Positions 60,516 to 64,000 of a stretch of DNA of 64,000 bases are shown in pieces (positions within the stretch are counted from its first letter, which is position 1; every line of letters begins with the position of its first letter). The stretch spans positions 310,001-374,000 of the forward strand of contig NZ_JADWYK010000003.1 of assembly GCF_015773195.1 (NCBI RefSeq). Reading direction: 5' to 3'. The position numbers and the translations under genes were made by a program. The notes beneath the pieces are model-generated. The model was not told the origin of the DNA. It saw only the letters and a list, made by a program, of their open reading frames with translations, and ran no database searches. This DNA comes from Hymenobacter guriensis. GTDB lineage: Bacteria; Bacteroidota; Bacteroidia; Cytophagales; Hymenobacteraceae.

Positions 60516-61253
60516 ATGCCTACCTACGGATTGTTGGGGCGCACCCTGACCCACTCGTTTTCCCAGACGTACTTCACCCAGAAGTTTCAAAGCCTGCAGC
60601 TGGCGGATCATCACTATGAGCTGTTTGAGCTGCCATTCATTGATGAGCTGCCGGCGCTGCTGGAGCGCCACCCCGAGCTGCGCGGCCTCAATGTGACAAT
60701 ACCCTACAAGGAAAACGTGTGGCCTTACCTGCACGATACGGCGCCCACGGCTGCCCGCGTAGGAGCCGTTAATGTCATTGAGTTTCGCCCCGATGGTCGG
60801 CTGATCGGCCACAACACCGACATGATTGGCTTCCGGGAGTCGGTGCGGGACTTTTTGCCCCGGGGCTTCGAGGGCCGGGCGCTGGTGCTGGGCAACGGGG
60901 GCGCCGCCAAAGCCGTGGAGGTAGCCCTGCGCGACCTGAACATTGGCTACTGGATTGTGTCGCGGCACCCACTTGGCGCAGGCCTCACCTACGAGGAGCT
61001 TACGCCGGAGCTGTTGCGCGGTCATCAGCTCATCATCAACACCACGCCCGTGGGTACCTACCCCAACGTAGACGACTGCCCCACCCTCGCTTATGAAGCT
61101 CTCACCCCCGAGCACTTCCTCTACGACCTGGTGTACAACCCCCGCGAAACCGAGTTTATGAAGCGGGGTCAGGCGCAGGGCGCGGCCACCAAAAACGGAT
61201 TCGAAATGCTCTGCCTGCAAGCCGAAGCCGCCTGGGATATCTGGAAGAAGTGA
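60516..61253 (+). CDS. aroE: Shikimate dehydrogenase
   Basis: A 245-residue enzyme reducing dehydroshikimate to shikimate with NADPH in aromatic amino acid synthesis. GLLGRTLTHSFSQTYF (substrate Ser/Thr) at the N-terminus, NVTIPYKE with the catalytic Lys (about 63), HNTDMIGF with Asp (about 92), and GNGGAAKAVEVAL (nucleotide loop, about 129). Slightly shorter than E. coli AroE (272). ATG 60516 lies after the DedA terminator, so the longer frame from 60267 is rejected. Confidence 0.94.
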   Translation: MPTYGLLGRTLTHSFSQTYFTQKFQSLQLADHHYELFELPFIDELPALLERHPELRGLNVTIPYKENVWPYLHDTAPTAARVGAVNVIEFRPDGRLIGHNTDMIGFRESVRDFLPRGFEGRALVLGNGGAAKAVEVALRDLNIGYWIVSRHPLGAGLTYEELTPELLRGHQLIINTTPVGTYPNVDDCPTLAYEALTPEHFLYDLVYNPRETEFMKRGQAQGAATKNGFEMLCLQAEAAWDIWKK

Positions 61254-61285
61254 AATGGTGAGATAGTGAAATAGTGAGTTTTCGG

Positions 61286-61458
61286 TGTCATTGCGAGGCG
61301 AAGCAATCCGTCCTAGACAAAACCAGACCGGTTATAAACCAAAAAGCCCCTGACGTCCGTGCTGGCGTCAGGGGCTTTGTGCCTTAGGGGCTTGGTACGC
61401 TGCTCAGGACGGATTGCTTCGGACACTGGCTTGATGCGCCACAGGCCTCGCTATGACA
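61286..61458. repeat. Interrupted REP-like inverted repeat around a terminator
   Basis: Left arm 61286-61314 (TGTCATTGCGAGGCGAAGCA...) recurs inverted in two pieces, 61406-61421 and 61446-61458, separated by a 24-bp insertion. The text is close to a dispersed TCATTGCGAGG...GAAGCAATC repeat seen in many genomes. The outer flanks (61257-61275 GTGA words and complementary text near the next stop codon) extend the pattern toward both convergent stops. Confidence 0.8.
61341..61379. terminator. Bidirectional terminator inside the REP-like repeat
   Basis: AAAGCCCCTGACG / CGTCAGGGGCTTT stem between the convergent aroE and TonB-receptor-like genes. Confidence 0.92.
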
Positions 61459-61485
61459 ACGTGTTACGTGTCACCCCTCTCACCG

Positions 61486-64000
61486 CTATTGGCCGCCTTT
61501 GCTGCCGCCTTGCTTGGAGTCGTCGTTCTGGATGGTGCGGCGCTGGCGCTGGGAGCCGCTATCCAGCTTGCCGAAGCGGTAGTTGAAGGACAGACGCACG
61601 CCGCGGTTGTACTGAAACCAGGTGCCGGTGCTGCGGAACTGGTCGGTTTCGGTGGTGTTGCGGAAAGCCCGTCCATTCTGCAGAAAGTTGCTGGCGTTCA
61701 ACGTGAGGTCGGCCTTTTCCTTGAGCAGGGTGCGCTTCACCCCAACGCCGTACCAAATGCCGCCCGCGTAGCGCGACTGCAGTTGCACGCCGCCGGTCCA
61801 GCCGCCGCCGAAGCCCTGCAGGGAGTAGGCTTTGCCCAGCTTCAGGGACGTGTTCAGGTTCATGGAGCCGTTCAGGCGGCTGCTTGTGCGGCTCAGGGCG
61901 GCGCTGTAGATGCGGGTGTAGTCGGTGTTGAGGTTGCTGCTGATGTCCCAGCCCTTCACGGGCTTCCAGGAGCCGTACAGGCCCAGCCCGAAGGTGGTGT
62001 TGGTAGCCAGGTTGCCGAAGGTAGTTTCGGTGCGGGCCAATTCCTCGTTGTAACGGTTGAACTCCTCAATAGAGTTGCCGGTGCGCCGCGTGTAGGCCGA
62101 CACGTTCAAGGAGGTTTTCTCCCCGAAGGTGCCGTAGCTCAGCTCGTAGGAGTCCGTTATTTCGGGCGAGAGGTTGGGGTTACCGTAGCTGATGCTGCTG
62201 GGCGTACTCTGGTTCACGTAGGGGTTCAGGTAGTAAATCTGGGGGCGCTGAATGCGGCGGGAATAGCTGAAGCGCAACGTCTGGCCCGGCTTGCCAAGGG
62301 TGCGCGTCACGCTCAGGTTGGGCAGCACGTTTAGGTAGTCATTGGAAAACCGGCCGTTTTCCCCCTGAAACTCCCCTTTGATATCGGTGCGCTCCAGGCG
62401 GGCACCCAGGCTGAAGTTGTACACCGAGTCGAGCGTGAAGCCGTAGGTGGCGTAGGCTGCCAGCACGTTCTGGTTGTAGTCGAAGGCATTGGAGCGGCGC
62501 ACGCTGCGCATAAAGTCGGGCTGCACCCGCGTGAGCAAAGTATCCAGGCTGTAGTCGCTGCTGACGGTGCGGCGGATGGTCTTGGCCCCGGCCTCCAGGG
62601 TGCTGGTTGCGCTGAACGGGTGCGTGTAATCCGTCTGCAGGGTGGTTTCGGTGTTGCGGGCCAGGTTGTTGCTACGCTCCTGGTATTCCAGCGGGCCCTT
62701 TTGCACATCGGCAGAGTGGTACTGGTCGAGGCTGTACTCCTGGGTGTTGCGGTTCTGGGTGTGCTGGGCCAGCACGCTCCACTCGCGGCGGGGCTGGGCT
62801 TCGCCAAAGGTACGCGTGTAGCCTGCGTTCAGGTCGTAGTTGCGGAACTGGAAGCGTTGCACAATGTCGCGGGAGTACAGCGTATCGAGCGAGAACTGCC
62901 CGGGGGCCGAGGGCGTAGTTTGCCGGTACTCGTTGAACAGCTCCTGGGGTGAGCTGCTTTGGTACTGGTTTCCGTTGCCGCTGAGCGTGAAGCTGTGCAG
63001 GGGCGAAGGGTCGTAGGTGAATTCCACCTGCCCGTAGCCGCCCTTGCCCGTATTCTCCGACACGGTGCGTTGCTCCAGCTGCCCCAGCACCTGCCGTTCC
63101 CCACCAGAGCCTGGCACAAAGTCGGTGCGGGTGGTGCTGGAGCGGTAGGGGTAGAGGTTGCGGAAGCCCGTGAGCTTGGTATTAACGCCAAACTTGCCGC
63201 GCTTGGCATTAAGGGAGCCATTCAGGCTTTGGTTGCGGTTGCCGGCCGTAGCACCTACGCTGCCGTTGGTGCCTTCCAGGGAGTTCTTTTTCAGTACGAT
63301 GTTGATGACCCCACCCGAGCCTTCGGCATCGTACTTGGCCGAGGGCGAAGTCACCACTTCAATGGCCTTGATCTGGTCGGCCGGAATCTGCTTCAGGGCC
63401 TCCGCCAGGTTGCCCGAGAGCATGGCCGAAGGCTTGTTGTTGATGAGAATACGCACGTTGGAGGTTCCGCGCAGCTGCACGTTGCCGTCCCCGTCCACGT
63501 TCACCATGGGCGTTTTGCGCAGGATGTCCGAGGCCGTGCCGCCGGCGTTGGTGGCATCCTGGTCGGCGTTGTATACCAGCCGGTCGGGCTTGCTTTCGAT
63601 AACGGGCCGCTCTCCGGTCACGGTTACTTCGCCCAGCTTTTGCGTGCTGGTAGCCAGGGTGAGGGCGCCCAGATCCGTCAGCTGGCCCGTCACCGTCACA
63701 TTTTCGATGCGCGTGGTGTAGCCCACAAAGCTAAGCTGCAGCCGAAAAGAGCCGGCCGGCAGGTTTTTCAGCTCAAACCGGCCCTGCTCGTCGCCGGTAG
63801 TCGAGGCCAGGGGCGCCGTGCCCGTAGCGGGTAGCAGCACTACGGTGGCGTATTCTACGGGCTTCTGGGTGGCCGCGTCCAGCACCCGGCCGGAAAGACG
63901 GCCGGTGCCTTTGGTAGCCGTTTGGGTAGGAGTGGCCGGGGTAGTCTGGGCCAGGGTAGGAGAGGCTGCCAGCAGCGCCGGCAGCAGCAGGTGTAACCAC
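61486..64000 (-). CDS. Outer-membrane beta-barrel receptor, TonB-dependent type, N-terminus cut by the window edge
   Basis: At least 838 residues on the minus strand. The frame stays open to the right edge: upstream of the GTG at 63885 it encodes a signal peptide (LLLPALLAASPTLAQ) and a Thr-rich linker, so the true start lies at or just beyond 64000. Order: carboxypeptidase regulatory-like domain (GRVLDAATQKPVEYATVVLL), plug domain (ASDILRKTPMVNVDGDGNVQ, GSGGVINIVLKKNS), and a long barrel of the OMP_b-brl_3 type ending in SFNYRFGKLD. The charged C-terminal tail (RQRRTIQNDDSKQGG) is non-barrel. The ligand is unknown. Confidence 0.88.
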   Translation of the reverse strand, partial: WLHLLLPALLAASPTLAQTTPATPTQTATKGTGRLSGRVLDAATQKPVEYATVVLLPATGTAPLASTTGDEQGRFELKNLPAGSFRLQLSFVGYTTRIENVTVTGQLTDLGALTLATSTQKLGEVTVTGERPVIESKPDRLVYNADQDATNAGGTASDILRKTPMVNVDGDGNVQLRGTSNVRILINNKPSAMLSGNLAEALKQIPADQIKAIEVVTSPSAKYDAEGSGGVINIVLKKNSLEGTNGSVGATAGNRNQSLNGSLNAKRGKFGVNTKLTGFRNLYPYRSSTTRTDFVPGSGGERQVLGQLEQRTVSENTGKGGYGQVEFTYDPSPLHSFTLSGNGNQYQSSSPQELFNEYRQTTPSAPGQFSLDTLYSRDIVQRFQFRNYDLNAGYTRTFGEAQPRREWSVLAQHTQNRNTQEYSLDQYHSADVQKGPLEYQERSNNLARNTETTLQTDYTHPFSATSTLEAGAKTIRRTVSSDYSLDTLLTRVQPDFMRSVRRSNAFDYNQNVLAAYATYGFTLDSVYNFSLGARLERTDIKGEFQGENGRFSNDYLNVLPNLSVTRTLGKPGQTLRFSYSRRIQRPQIYYLNPYVNQSTPSSISYGNPNLSPEITDSYELSYGTFGEKTSLNVSAYTRRTGNSIEEFNRYNEELARTETTFGNLATNTTFGLGLYGSWKPVKGWDISSNLNTDYTRIYSAALSRTSSRLNGSMNLNTSLKLGKAYSLQGFGGGWTGGVQLQSRYAGGIWYGVGVKRTLLKEKADLTLNASNFLQNGRAFRNTTETDQFRSTGTWFQYNRGVRLSFNYRFGKLDSGSQRQRRTIQNDDSKQGGSKGGQ

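Overview
The window is a gene-dense chromosomal segment of a GC-rich member of the Bacteroidota, most likely a Hymenobacter-like member of the Cytophagales. The basis is: promoters of the TAnnTTTG type in front of many genes; PorT-like and SusC/TonB-type outer-membrane proteins; a type IX secretion (T9SS) C-terminal sorting domain; a DUF2480 gene; the order rpmH-rnpA-S41 peptidase; and the neighbourhood rpsU-xerC-hpf. The genus is inferred, not proven. I see no phage, IS element, CRISPR array, rRNA operon or recognisable transcription-factor gene.

Layout. 1-6.5 kb: end of a small membrane protein gene, an M20 dipeptidase, three tandem outer-membrane beta-barrel genes facing left, a PagL-like lipid A deacylase and a membrane protein. 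6.6-15.4 kb: mostly leftward genes (pyrD, yifB/comM, a gmhA-like sugar isomerase, an MsbA-like ABC exporter, a Wzi-like protein) with a Rieske lipoprotein facing right. 15.5-28.9 kb: FemAB/GNAT-like protein, upp, RhlE-like helicase, tRNA-His, PfkB kinase, M61 peptidase, rpmH-rnpA-S41 peptidase, a DUF433/DUF5615 toxin-antitoxin-like pair overlapping tsaB, and DUF2480. 29.2-38.5 kb: amino-acid permease, potassium channel, a lipoprotein, and a probable metal-homeostasis block (MetA-pathway-like porin, TonB-dependent receptor, Nramp transporter, CDF transporter) carrying two matching palindromic operators. 38.6-49.3 kb: secreted PQQ-type dehydrogenase, GNAT, HD hydrolase, S9 peptidase, metK with a structured leader and a micro-ORF behind it, hpf, xerC, rpsU, acyl-CoA dehydrogenase. 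49.5-56.3 kb: a capsule/exopolysaccharide export block (Wza-like lipoprotein, Wzc-like tyrosine autokinase, PHP-type tyrosine phosphatase), an SDR epimerase/reductase and a TPR protein. 56.5-64 kb: phosphosulfolactate synthase, sorbosone dehydrogenase-like lipoprotein, spermidine-synthase-like methyltransferase, DedA, aroE, and a TonB-dependent receptor-like barrel cut by the right edge.

The least explained content is non-coding. There are two independent tandem arrays of exactly 21-bp units (17181-17348 and 28923-29111). There is also a set of inverted repeats that occupy intergenic gaps, with arms starting at or close to stop and start codons and often built from a reiterated 5-8 base word (7649-7733, 17916-18087, 28230-28331, 53741-53794, 56336-56511, 61286-61458). 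The 17916-18087 case is the clearest: two nearly identical 45-bp arms, one meeting each convergent stop codon, with a rho-independent terminator between them.
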